DNA from: Punctularia strigosozonata HHB-11173 SS5
Taxonomy: Eukaryota; Basidiomycota; Agaricomycetes; Corticiales; Punctulariaceae
DNA: 64,000 nucleotides
Direction: 5' to 3'
Assembly: GCF_000264995.1 (NCBI RefSeq)
Contig: NW_006767433.1
Coordinates: 4,045,264 to 4,109,263, forward strand
The notes under the pieces are model-generated. The model was not told the origin of the DNA. It saw only the letters and a program-made list of their open reading frames with translations, and made no database searches. The translations under genes and the position numbers were made by a program. Below, in pieces: positions 12,652 through 23,694 of this stretch. Positions within the stretch are counted from its first letter, which is position 1; each line of letters opens with the position of its first letter.

Positions 12652-14083
12652 ATGGGCATCCCTGTCTCTCCTAGGTCCGACTCTTCCGCTCAGGAGAGCT
12701 TCACTTCACTTCCTCAGTACGGCTTTGGAACGGAGCTGGCCTTCGACAAGCTCGTACAGAACAACCCGTTCCTGTTCCGCGTATACACTCCGAAGGCACA
12801 GTCACCATTCTACGATCCCACTGAGCCCTTTTTTGTCGGGCAGAAATTCGCCCATGATGAACAAGACGATTACTTCTCTATTCCCGTACGTGCGAAGGGC
12901 GACTCTCCCGAGTCGATCGCTTCCACCTCCACATCTGCGGGCAGCTCCTACGCAGACGCAGCCAGGCACCTCGATTGGACGACGAGGAATACATCACCGT
13001 ACATATCGACGTCGTTCAGCTTTGCATGGGCGGTTTGGGAGGCCGCCAGACGATACCAGAACAATGTGAAGCACGACGTGCATATCGCAGTGATCGACGC
13101 CCGAGCCCTGGTCGGTCGAGCTGTGACTGCGTTATCGCTGCTTCGCGAGGGTGCTCCGTCCGAGCGCCATAAGGATCATTGGAAGTGGTACAGAGTGAGT
13201 CGGCCCGTCCGCTCGTCATTTCACGGATCCTGACGCGATATTTGCAGTTCGCATCGGAGGCACAGGACGTGCTTGTCTTCGGGACAATACCCGGCGATGC
13301 TGTCTTGGCATCCATGCCTTTACTCAAGATCCTAGACAAACTTCCGAGCTACTTCCTGCGCCCGGACGGCAAGGTCGACTCCGCAGAAAAAGACAGCTCT
13401 CTATTCTCGCGGCTCGCCTGGGACCACTACACGAAGCCGAGCTTCAAGCAATTCTCCCAGGATATGTCCGACCAGTTTTCGCGTCTTCCTGCGGAACTCC
13501 GCGTTCGCGAGACCACGGCAGGGTACGCTAGTATCTACGTCGTTGCAAGGTGTACGCTGATCAAGACGCCAGATCCGTGCGCCTCGCCGCCGCTTTGCTC
13601 CAGGACTGGTACCATCAGTCGGTCATAACGGACACCGAGAAGGTGATGTCCACGATTATAGAGCTGGCGCTCGTAATCGCGCAGTGGCCCGCGCAGTGGT
13701 GGGTTCGCGAGCGTGCGGCAGACATTCGGGAGCTGGTCCGAGGTACCGCCAAGCTGGTCGTCGAAGAGGTCAAAGAAACAAGACGAGTGGCAGCGCTGAA
13801 GGAGGTTGAGCGTCTGCAGGATGTCGTGGCTGACGTGGAACGCATGGCTACCGCCTACTACAAGGAGGAGGCCCCAGCCCAGAAACCACCAAGATCCATC
13901 CCCCCTTCGTCCGAACCCATCACTACACGTCCTCACCCTGCACAGGGGCCGACTCGGGCGCCCCCGCAGTCGAAGTCGCGCGGCATCGCGTCCACGATCC
14001 TCGCGGGTGTTTGGTTCGGCACGGTGCTGTCGCTCTCCGTATTCTCGTCGCCGAGATGGGAGCTCGCCAACCACCTCACCTAG
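12652..14083 (+). CDS. DUF7587-type protein with a C-terminal membrane segment
   Basis: Exons 12652-13194, 13248-13522 and 13573-14083 give 442 aa in one frame. The core matches a family common in polypores: NPFLFRVYTPKAQSPF at the start, then LDWTTRNTSPYISTSFSFAW, VHIAVIDARALVGRA, DVLVFGTIPGDAVLA and TTAGSVRLAAALL. The ATG at 12652 is the first in frame; an upstream frame extension lacks an ATG. A helical region follows, then a Pro-rich linker and one hydrophobic segment near the C-terminus (IASTILAGVWFGTVLSLSVF) that may anchor it in a membrane. The biochemical role of DUF7587 is unknown to me; the fold recalls ADP-ribosyltransferase-like or toxin-like domains only loosely, and I do not claim that activity. 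Confidence 0.75.
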
Positions 14084-15482
14084 ATGTAGCGTTGCGCCTT
14101 CTGTGACCGCTACATCACAACCCCATTCCGGTTGCCCAGAAGATTGCCAGCGTCGGCCCCGCCTGTCGTATGGCCTGCCTGTTTGAATCATCGGACCATA
14201 TGGACGGCCGACAGTGTCTGTCAGGCAGGACGTACAAGACGATGGGGGCTTCACTTCCTGCTCGTGACCACGTAGCATCGCATCTGTGCTGGCATCGATC
14301 GCACGGGAGCTCGAACAAATGGCATCTCGGGTGGACGGAATCTCGAGACTCAAGCAGGGTCATAATGGCCCTTGTAGTTTTACGTATTTTCTATCCTTTT
14401 TATATCGATTTATACCGACATTTCCTGTTGTCGTTTGTGTCTAGAACTGTTGTACTTATATGCTGTATGCACCATGTACTGTATCGCTATGCTTTTCGCC
14501 TATGCGTTCCCGGACCCCGATCGTATTTGCATGTGAATTGATCCGGCACACGCGACTGCGTCGATTCAGAAATCGAGTCGTGTCTTCCACGATGGCTGGT
14601 GTCCAGGGATGCTATTAGTCCCTCCCGGTCACGATGGCCAGCTATCCCGGACTCGGAGGTGATGGAAGTGCCATCCCGTGATGAGACTGCGGGTCAGGTT
14701 GCCACCGTCAGCGTAGCATGTTTTCAACTTGGACATGTGTATTTCGGTGGTGATAGCGTTGCTGATGGCCGAGAACAAACCGTCTGCACCGTGCACGTAT
14801 GTACTTTCAAGCGGACGGACGAGCGGGACTCAGCGGGATCGGAAATCAAGCTCCCGCCGAGGTCGCTTCTTGGTGGGAACCGTCACCAAGCGCCTCGGAA
14901 TACGATCTCTGCGGCTCAACTTGGCCTCTCAGACCATCCGGATCCCAAGTTCTACCTGCTCCACTGACTTGCAGAGCGCAAATACTCCTTGGAAACAGAA
15001 CTCCTCATCTCACAAGCGGTCATACGCTCAATCAGCTGGCAACCGCCGCCATGATGGATCTGGCGAACTCACCCTCGGCTGGCGAGGGCATGGAAAGAAG
15101 TGCCGGGCACACCTTCGAAGAAATCACTTGGGTGCCGACCATCATTGCGCACTGCCGCGATGAACGCATATGCACCAAATATGCACTCCTGTTTGTGATT
15201 GTCCGAACGTACAGCAGGAAGAGCCACGTCGCCACCCTCGTTTCGGCACTTCTTCGATAATCCAGCGACAAGCCACGTTATTATTAACCGCTGCTACAAT
15301 CAAGGGTTATGGTCGGCCTGGCGCGGAGCGCTGCTCGCGCAGCGTTGGACTACGTACAGATGACCCTGCCGAACGACCGATTTTCGAAAGTTGCTTTTGG
15401 GGTACGGCGCTGGCGAGGCCATCGCGTGGTGCATCGAATTGCAACCAACTTCGGCCGTCTTGTACCTACGTCATATTCGAGT
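14084..15482. other. Intergenic, upstream of thaumatin-like gene 1
   Basis: About 1.4 kb with several mutually overlapping open frames of 70-150 codons (14599-15260) that show no domain-like sequence. Taken as 3' flank of the DUF7587 gene plus promoter of the thaumatin-like gene. Confidence 0.4.
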
Positions 15483-15490
15483 TATAAAAG
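15483..15490 (+). promoter_or_regulatory. TATA box of thaumatin-like gene 1
   Basis: TATAAAAG lies 78 bp upstream of the ATG at 15568, a plausible distance for a strongly regulated secreted-protein gene. The tandem paralogue has a similar box in a similar place. Confidence 0.5.
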
Positions 15491-15567
15491 CCAGCAGAAC
15501 GGTGTCATATTCGCTACGATTCCTCTTGGTCGTTCTTTCGTGCTTCATCTACGCCAACGACTCCACG

Positions 15568-17133
15568 ATGATGCTGCTCGTCTCGTCTGCTCTGCTTGGC
15601 TTCGCGTCTAGCGCCGTAGCCGCGAGGACCATGACAGTTACAAACGTACGTTCGAGCTAGTGATTCCAACCGTGTGCGAATTCGATGGACCTCATTAATA
15701 TTTTCCTACAGAAATGCTCGTTCACGGTGAGACCGTCCGTCATCGCTTGCATTGGCTGCATTCCGAGTTGTGCGCGGTTTTTTTGGCTTGCTTCTTCATA
15801 GATCTGGTGAGTAACGTAGTCACAACTGAGTTCTCGCGAACGCTGACCTCCATATAAGGCCTGCTATGTTCACCGATATGAGCATTGCCGGAAATACAGC
15901 GCCCGATTATCCGACGGGCTGGGAAGCTCCGAGCGGCAACAGCGTAAGCCACCGTCAAAACCCGTAATAGTTTGTTAATGGGTTTTATCAGGTTACCTTC
16001 GATTTGCCTGACAATTGGCAAGCCGGACGTATTTGGGTGCATACACTCTCGTCAATAATTATTTATAATACTGATCGCTATATGTGCAGGGTCGCCGGGA
16101 CTGCGATTTCAGCACGGACCCCGGACCAAACTCTTGCTTGACTGGCGGCTGCAACGGTGGCCTCGAATGCGCTACCACTGGAGGCACTGTATGGCCTGTC
16201 CCCGTCTCCAAGATCGACATAACCCTCTGACTTCTCTATCACGGACAGGGCGTTCCTCCGGCGACAGTTGCCGAGTTCACCTTCGACGGTACTAACGATA
16301 ACTACGACGTTTCGCTCGTCGACGGGTATGTCAGGTTTTCGGTTATTTTCCCTGAGGTATAATCGCTGATGTCACCCCATCATTATTTCAGATGTAAGTG
16401 CATATTGACATTATTCGATATGTTTGCAGTAAATCAATCTTGTCACATTTCACGTTTGCAGACAATCTCCCCATGCGCGTTGACAACACCGTCGGTTGTG
16501 GTGTTCCCAGTTGTCCGGTGGACCTCGCCCCAAACTGTGCGTGACGATGTGTGCATGACACCGCCTGGAAATCCTGACACGAATCACCACACGACAGGTC
16601 CCTCCGCGATTGCAGGACCGTTCGACTCTACTGGAGCAGCGGTGGGCTGTAAATCTGCCTGCTTTGCCAACCTCGATGGGGACCAAGGTAAGCGATTTTC
16701 CGCAGTGGTCACCCGTCGCAAGATATCTTCTGTAACATGGCCACCGTGCACTTGCAGCAAACAGCCCGAACTGCTGCAGCGGGCAGTACGGCACGGCCGC
16801 GACCTGCCCGTCCAGCAGTGTTCAATGTGAGTAGCCCAAATGCCGCATATAGACCACTATATTGAACGCAACTTGGACAGACTACGATTATTTCAGTAAG
16901 CATCCTTTCGCTTATCGGGTTATTGTCGGGTACTCAGCGCCGTTGTGCCGTGTTCTTCAGAGAGCAACTGCCCCGACTCCTATGCGTGAGTAGCGCCCAC
17001 GCATGGTCGACGATAAAGGATGCTTATCTCGACCCTTCTCTCCAGATATGCATACGACGAAAGCAGCGGCACTGCCCTCTGGAAGTGCGATGGAAGTCTC
17101 GAGGCTTCGTACACTATCACCTTCTGCCCATGA
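15568..17133 (+). CDS. Thaumatin-like protein, copy 1 (GH152 family)
   Basis: Fourteen exons join in one frame to 255 aa: 15568-15645, 15712-15726, 15802-15806, 15859-15943, 15992-16036, 16090-16188, 16249-16325, 16392-16393, 16462-16536, 16598-16687, 16758-16826, 16881-16895, 16961-16985, 17046-17133. A signal peptide (MMLLVSSALLGFASSAVA) precedes a mature chain with the 16 cysteines of classical thaumatins. Family landmarks are CSFTIWPAMFTD, the GRRDCDFS segment, AEFTFDGTNDNYDVSLVDGY (acidic cleft), CPSAIAGPFDSTG, NCCSGQYGTAATCP and YAYDESSGTALWKC. Such proteins are secreted; some fungal members cleave beta-1,3-glucan and act in cell-wall remodelling or fruit-body senescence. Exons of 15, 5, 2 and 15 nt are present. 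Tandem with the copy at 18493. Confidence 0.9.
15802..15806 (+). other. 5-nt microexon (ATCTG) of thaumatin-like gene 1
   Basis: The five bases supply Ile and two bases of Trp in the conserved FTIWPAM motif. They are bounded by a TAG acceptor (15799-15801) and a GTGAGT donor (15807). Without them the frame is lost. The same microexon exists in the tandem copy. Confidence 0.85.
16392..16393 (+). other. 2-nt microexon (AT) of thaumatin-like gene 1
   Basis: A TTTCAG acceptor, the two bases AT and a GTAAGT donor are adjacent. Splicing GG+AT+AC gives Gly-Tyr in the conserved VDGYNLP motif. Skipping the two bases puts a stop a few codons downstream. Confidence 0.8.
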
Positions 17134-18387
17134 GGCCGCCGCGATGTCATCTTGCGAAGAACCGTCCGTAATATTATTGTCTCGCGCTATGCTCCGATCA
17201 ACGACGATGAATGTGATTTTCCGTCCCGCGGTCGCTTGGGCGTCACGATGTCCTGAGTCGCTTGAAATTTGACCAGCGGCGCTGGCAGGGACGTATGGAA
17301 AGAACCTTGCACTGATCATGCTTCCTGATCTCCTTACGTCGGTCACTCCGTCATCGGATGTTTACCAGCCACCGTTTCCATCGATTCTCGTTCCTTCTTC
17401 ATGGCACATGGTGCGTCCATCAGCCTGGATATCGAATTCAGACTCCAAGGTTCGCCGTGGTCACGATGTCGCATACGCAAGTGAAAGTATTTGAGCGCCC
17501 GGGGATTTGGGTACCGGTTTGTCTCGGATTATGATTTCAAAAGACGTGCAGAGCACATGCCCATTGTCATGTGGAAGCGCCCAGAGAGGGCGTAGTGATT
17601 CCTATTTCCGTATCGTTGCCATGTCGTTCGGCGCGTTCGGGATGTTTGGACGGATCGGGGACCATCGACTGTTTCGGTCAACGGCGGCAGCCACAAGGAT
17701 GAGTGTGCATGCCGTTGGAGCCGATGAGGTGGACGGAGTGACCTAGCGTACTAGTCAGACGAAGTTGAGGTAAGGCTAGCCTGGTATATCGCGTTCGAAT
17801 TGCTGCCGTTGGCCGTCCACTATCTCGCACGGGGCCGTAAAAGAACTCGATGAGGCCCTTTGTATCTTGATAAAAAAAAGATAGATAATCCTAAGATAAC
17901 CCCCGTGAGGTTTCTGTCGAAGCCAGGCGGGCAGTGCGCATCAGGAAAAGAGGTTAAAGTGATCTCGCGAAGGGCGGCGGTCACGGCCTGACCTCATCAC
18001 GGGACACTTGGTGGTAGGTTGGGGCGTCATGGTCGTGTGTCGAGTATAGCACCTTGTCTCTCCGGGCTGCTTCCGTCTGCGGAATGGTTGCTGTCCATGC
18101 TGCTCCGAATCACGAGCAGCATCTTGCGCGGGTCCGTCTGACCGCGACCAAGTGCCTGCTCCGACAAACTGGGCAACCTCGCTTCATCGATGGCCGCTCC
18201 GCCGCGCGAAAGGCCATCGCCCGTCCTCAAATGGCATTTGTCCGGAACCGTCCATGTTCAAATTCGTTCGAGCGCACCGCGCGACGTTCTGGACCACGTG
18301 AAGATGCAGCGTTCAGTCCAGCAACTGGCTCCGGGCGTGCAACGTCCCAGTCCGCCGATGCTGCCACCGTCTGGACCGTACGAAGGG
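17134..18387. other. Intergenic between the two thaumatin-like genes
   Basis: Holds the 3' end of copy 1 and the promoter of copy 2. An A-rich run is present near 17870. No gene or further thaumatin fragment was recognised. Confidence 0.5.
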
Positions 18388-18397
18388 TATATAAAAA
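18388..18397 (+). promoter_or_regulatory. TATA box of thaumatin-like gene 2
   Basis: TATATAAAAA starts 105 bp upstream of the ATG at 18493, in a position comparable with the box of copy 1. Confidence 0.55.
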
Positions 18398-18492
18398 GGA
18401 CCAGCGACCGACGCCATGAAAGCACGGACGAACCGCACTGCAGCCCGCTCGTTCCTGCTCTGACGCATCCTCGCTCGTAACTCCTCGCAGCC

Positions 18493-19904
18493 ATGAAGAG
18501 CACATCCGCCGCCGTCCTTCTCTCCGCCGCTTCTGGCGCGTTCGCCAGGACTATGACCGTGTACAACGGCTGCCCGTTCACGGTACGTGCACCAGATATC
18601 TTGTCAAGGACATCCTATTGATTGTGTTTCACCGTCACATAGATCTGGTGAATTTTGGATGTACCGTTCATCTGAGAGTTGTATTGACGATTCGCCGTCA
18701 AGGCCCGCGATGTTCACGGACATGAACGTCCCTAACAATGCGGCGCCCAACTACCCTACCGGAGTACGTTCATCACCAAAACTTACCCACACTCTTATCT
18801 CATCCTAGCCATTGTCTCCAGTGGGTCGCCGACGCCTACACCCATGTCACCTTCACCGTGCCGGACAACTGGCAGGCTGGTCGCATTTGGGTACGTTGCG
18901 GATCGTTGCCTGGAGAAAGTGTTTGACTCGTCGCTAGGGTCGCCGTGACTGCGACTTTAGCACCAACCCCGGTCCCAACTCCTGCCTTGACGGAGGCTGC
19001 AATGGCGGTCTGGAGTGCGCCACGAGCGGAGGCACCGGTGTCCCACCTGCAACTGTAGCTGAGTTCACCTTCGATGGCACCAACGACAATTACGACGTGT
19101 CTCTCGTGGACGGGTGCGTTTCTCTCATGCATGCGAACATTGCCCTAAGCTAATCATTGGTTCACAGATGTGAGTCTGGTGATAAGATCCTGCTTCCGCC
19201 GATATTGACCATTTTGCCTCAGATAACCTGCCACTGCGCATCGACAACACAGTGGGATGCCCCGTCGCCGACTGCCCGGTTGATCTCGGCCCGAACTGTG
19301 AGTTTCAACTAGGCCGTCACCGTATACTACTTTCTTACATCATGGTTCAGGCCCTGCCCCGCTCCAGGGTCCGTTTGACTCTACTGGCTTCCCCGTTGGA
19401 TGCAAGTCCGCTTGCTTCGCCAACCTCGACGGCAACCAAGGTGCGCCGAACTTCTTATAACAACGCCCAGCCTCATCTCACGCTTTCACCCTTCTGCCCA
19501 CATAGCCAACAGCCCCAACTGCTGCAGCGGACAATACAGCACGGCTGCGACGTGCCCCTCGAGTGGTGTTGCCTGTAAGTACCGCACGCGTGTTCGTAGC
19601 GGACAAACACTAAATTATATGCACTTAGACTACTCCTATTTCAGTGGGTATCATCGTCTGCGGTTATCTACTTTTGCTGACCAATACCTGCGCCCTTTCC
19701 TACAAATCATACAAACTGCCATCAGAGAGCAACTGCCCCAACTCGTATGCGTAAGTGGACCCGCTTCGCAGGATTCTGCCTCGGATTTAATGACGCGATT
19801 CTCTGGATTCTAGGTACGCCTACGACGAGAGCAGCGGAACTGCCCTTTGGTCGTGCCCTGCTAGCAAAGCGGCCGACTACACCGTCACCTTCTGCCCTCC
19901 TTAA
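18493..19904 (+). CDS. Thaumatin-like protein, copy 2 (GH152 family)
   Basis: Twelve exons join in frame to 255 aa: 18493-18582, 18643-18647, 18703-18763, 18822-18890, 18938-19113, 19168-19169, 19223-19297, 19351-19440, 19506-19574, 19629-19643, 19726-19750, 19814-19904. It has a signal peptide (MKSTSAAVLLSAASGAFA), 16 cysteines, and the same landmarks as copy 1 (CPFTIWPAMFTD, GRRDCDFS, AEFTFDGTNDNYDVSLVDGY, CCSGQYSTAATCP, AYDESSGTALWSC). Predicted as a secreted beta-1,3-glucanase-like protein. The 5-nt and 2-nt exons of copy 1 are conserved. Compared with copy 1 it lacks three introns and has one extra (18764-18821), so the two genes have diverged in intron content as well as sequence. Confidence 0.9.
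18643..18647 (+). other. 5-nt microexon (ATCTG) of thaumatin-like gene 2
   Basis: Identical to the microexon of copy 1: it sits between an ATAG acceptor and a GTGAAT donor and completes the FTIWPAM motif. Confidence 0.85.
19168..19169 (+). other. 2-nt microexon (AT) of thaumatin-like gene 2
   Basis: CACAG, AT and GTGAGT are adjacent. GG+AT+AT restores Gly-Tyr before AAC CTG; direct joining of the flanking exons gives an immediate TAA. Confidence 0.8.
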
Positions 19905-20383
19905 AAATTTCTCTGGGTTGTGGATCAAACAAATCAATGTATCAATGTGGAATAACGGTGCTATGGAATGACAAGCAATTCGGGCTCGAGATCGTAACTG
20001 GCAGCAGATGATGTTGAATGATTGCGGCAGCGCGGGCTGCCCCCTACACCGGTCATCATCGCTCGACCGGTACGGTTGTCGGATGATTGCACGCGTACTC
20101 TACAAAGTACGGCTCAACCTTACCTAATAAGTTGAGCTGAAGCATCAGCGAGACGCTTATAGCCTACAGGAATGCGACCGTAATAGGTTGCATTGACCAT
20201 GGAGTGACTCTTGATGAAGGGTTTTGCAACAACCAAATTCGGAGGAATGCCCACCAAGACCTCAAGCTTGGTAAAGGTTACGAATTCGAGTCGGCATTGC
20301 ATGCCCTGAGTACTTCACCCTTTCACTGTTCTCAATCCAACCTGTTATTTGCTTCCGGCTATATACTCAGCACTGAAGCTATC
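19905..20383. other. Intergenic between convergent genes
   Basis: The thaumatin-like gene and the P450 gene converge here. No feature beyond presumed 3' UTRs was seen. Confidence 0.5.
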
Positions 20384-22661
20384 TCAAAGCGTCGCTTCAA
20401 CAATGACAGGTAAGGCGCCTTTCCTAAGAGCAAAACCATCTCGACTCGCTTTGTCCCATTCCGCCTGAGACCACCGTGCTTCGTCCAGTCTGAAGTTATA
20501 TTTGTGGACGAGGGTGCCTATGACTGTTCGCAGTTCCATCATAGCCAGAGATTTGCCGACACAGTTGGTCGGGCCTGGAGAATGCATGAGGCACAAGTCG
20601 GACAAGTCCACAAATAAGTGCTCACCAACGCTGAACGGCATGAATACCTCCCGCACAAGCCTGAAGTCCTTGTCTTGGCTCCATTTGTTATCCTTGAGCC
20701 AACGCTCCGGCTTAAATTCCTCTGGATGAGGCGCAACATAACGCGGGTCTCGGTGAACTACGGGTCATGTTAGCAAACATTGTTGGTGATACACGTATGG
20801 TGTTGCGCCTGCTCACTGGTATACGTCGAAACTTGCACGGAAGTGCCTGGTGGGACAAGGCTATGCAGACGCAGACTTCAGTCAACTGCGTCAGCCAACG
20901 GCCAACGGAATGATTCGACGTACTATTCGCCAATGAGCTTCGGTTGTTCGGTGCGAGGAAGGATGCGCTGGACACCGTTCGGAATGGCAGGTGCGAGCCG
21001 CAGAGTTTCATTACTGAAAGCCCTGGGATCAGTACCAATTCACGATAAAAATTTCCGACGCAACTTACATGACAGCATGCAGATAAGGTAAGTTGACAAG
21101 CGTCGAGGGATCCAGAATTTCGGTTTCTCGAGGAGCAACACTGTCAATCTCCGTTCTGAGGCGCCTATACGCCTCAGGATGCGTTACTAAGTAATAAAAT
21201 GCATTGCTCAAGGCAGTTCCTGTGGTATCTGACCCTGTGCATATGATGAGCTGCCGCTGCTTGGAGACCAAGCTCATTAGAGCCTCACCAGCTGCTACAG
21301 CAAGGGTCGCTTCGCTGACCAGCGTAGGGAATTGCAATTGCGTACTGCCTGCTCGTTCGTCATTTTCTCCCAGCTATCGACGAGGAAGTCAGACGGGTGG
21401 TTTTGTATGACCTCAAATAGGAAACGTACAATGTAGTAGAACAGGCCCTTCGTTGTCTGCCCACGAGCCATGCGAGCCTGCAGAACATCGGCTCCCGCCT
21501 TATAGAACCGTTTAGCGGAGCTCGATGACGGCGCAAACAGGTGGTAGAAATCCCGAATCCAGGGAATAGTGCCCAGTAGTTCCTGGAACCTACATTTGTC
21601 GTTTGAGACGCCGGTCCGGGGACCAAGAGAAAGACAAGCCGTACGCACCGAAGGCCATCTCCGATACTCTGCATGAGTTTTGCTTTATCCTCGCCAGCTT
21701 GCAGGAGGTTGAAAAGCCCGTCAAAACTGGCAAGCTCATGAGAAGGTGCGCGAACTGATAAGAAACGGATTCCTACGCGAAGTCACCCATGAAGTCGAAA
21801 CTATCAAACCACAGTTATTGGCATGTTATACCCAACGCGATCAAAACTTACGCCATGAAGCTCAACCAGTCCGCCAAATTGACGCTTCCACCCTTGCGCT
21901 TATCCAAAGCTCGGACAAGTTGAGACACGCGATTGTTTAGCATGCCCTCGTATTCCTTCAGAGATGATGCGGTGAACGCAGGTTCCCACAAGCGTCTGCG
22001 TCGTGAGTGCGCTTGAGGGTCAGAGAGCGAAAGGAGGGAGCCGAGGGACGTCGGAGGATTCGCGACAATGTATCCTGGGCCGTGGCCGTGATCAATACAT
22101 CCATCTGGATTGACCGAATGGTATGGAACGCGGTTACTCACTTTCGCTCTTACGGAAGGCGGTGTTGACACTGAACAGTGCGTTGACGGCTTTCGCATCG
22201 CATATATGCAGGTGATTCGGCCCTGGAGGTGACCATTTTTGGTGTGAGCGTTGGTGGAATAGTTGTTGAGAGGGTATACCTGTCCGAACTATCGGCCCAT
22301 AACGTTGATGCAGTGCGCGGTAATATCGATGTTGGTACCCGCCGGCGACCTTCCGCCAAGCCCAAAGTCTCGTTATCCGGCATACAACGGGCCCTGGATA
22401 ACGGTACAGAGGATGGAAGGGAGAGAGCCGATAGACGACCGTGGAAGACGCGATCACGGCGAGGTGCACGACGAGAATCAGCAGGAACGTTCGGACTGAC
22501 AAGGGCACGACGGCAACGCCAGCGAACGCGATGCATGTCGAAACGGGCAAGCCAATCAATAGAAAGACAATGAAGGACAATCGCCTGGGTTCCAAGTAGT
22601 GGAAGGACACATATCCTACGAGACCCGTGCTTAGAGCGATGGTAACCGCGGTATGGGTCAT
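20384..22661 (-). CDS. Cytochrome P450 monooxygenase
   Basis: ATG at 22659-22661, TGA at 20384-20386, with several short introns. The N-terminus is unusual in holding about three hydrophobic segments (around LSFIVFLLIGLPVSTCIAFA and TFLLILVVHLAVIASS) before the proline hinge YRYPGPVVCRI. P450 signatures are in order: the helix C region RRRRLWEPAFTASSLKEYE, helix I AGSDTTGTALSNAFYYLV, the K helix ETLR, the PERW-like FKPERWL, and the heme loop FSVGPTNCVGK, whose Cys is the axial ligand; this loop is interrupted by an intron. Family members are ER-anchored and oxidise secondary metabolites or xenobiotics. The chain looks intact. I cannot assign a CYP family. No biosynthetic partners lie next to it. 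Confidence 0.88.
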
Positions 22662-23694
22662 CAATGTGAATACGCCGACGGCCCTATCTTCATCGTCAGC
22701 CTTAAGTGAGGACGCAGGCGACTGCGTTACGATTTGACTGCATTAGAGGGATCATTCTCTCAGTCAGTTCCTCGGGGAACCGAGACTGCTTTCGGATGCC
22801 TCGAAACGTGACCGGATGCGTGTGTGTCGGTAGTTCTCGTATGGCGCAACATGCACTCCTATGAATATGGAAGACGAGGGGATACGATCATTAATTGCAT
22901 CGCTCACTTGGGTTGCACATCGTATTGGAACATTACTTATAGTTGGGTTCACTCTAGTCCACACGACTTCACCGCTGGTCTGCCCTGCCATTCGAGACCT
23001 CCCGCTCGCGATGGGCCCGGTCACGGGGATCGTAGTCCTGAGAGCGCCCGACAGCCTCCCCAGAACGCTGGCTCAGATCACCGACGGGTACATCGGGTTC
23101 GGCTGAGGAGTTGAAAGAAGTCACGTCCTCCGGGCTGGGAACAAGCTATAGCAGGACAAGAACATTGAGGGGGAGAATAAGAATGAATCAGGTCAGGACT
23201 TCATACCTTCTGGCCAGCCTCGGCCACGTCGCGGGGAGAGGATTGTGCGCCGGACCTCGGCGCAGTCGAGAGACGGGTTCTGAGGCTCTTCAGTCTGTGA
23301 GCCGGCCGATCCGTACATGGACATTCTGCAGCGCTCGTCAGAAACTGGTTAGACGAGTAGACGTGAGTCAGCGTACATGAAATACTAGGAGACAGAAGGT
23401 GACTCGGTGGGGTTCAGCTGAAGGTCGGTAATCGTTTTGCGTAGGGTCCGAGTACAGGTGCGGTATATGAGGTCGAGCTCGATGAGCATGACGCAAGCTG
23501 GAGGTGCAGTACATGACAACATGTATTTGAGGTTGCCCGAGAATGACGTTGAGATATGCGCTTGCGATTTTCCGAAACTCCAAGTCGTCGGCAACGGATG
23601 GCCACGAGAAGAGTGAAGGTAGGTAGGTAGTAGGTAGTAGTGTGGCGTCGAAGGCAGAAACTCGCGTCGGCTCTCCCTAGTCCAAACGTCGTTC
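22662..23694. other. Divergent intergenic region, P450 / hydrolase
   Basis: About 1 kb between divergent genes. A short minus-strand exon-like frame starting MSMYGSAGSQTEEPQNPSL (ATG at 23322-23324) occurs but leads nowhere convincing. The run gtaggtaggtagtaggtagtag near 23618-23639 is a small simple repeat. Confidence 0.4.

Noticed and set aside
14599-15271. Overlapping ORFs between the DUF7587 and thaumatin-like genes
   Set aside because: Three frames are open at once without splice signals or motifs; typical of GC-rich intergenic DNA.
22983-23324. Small minus-strand exon pair starting MSMYGSAGSQ
   Set aside because: Splicing at the only good donor gives about 62 codons ending in a basic run with no family likeness; the alternative frame that looks better cannot be joined.
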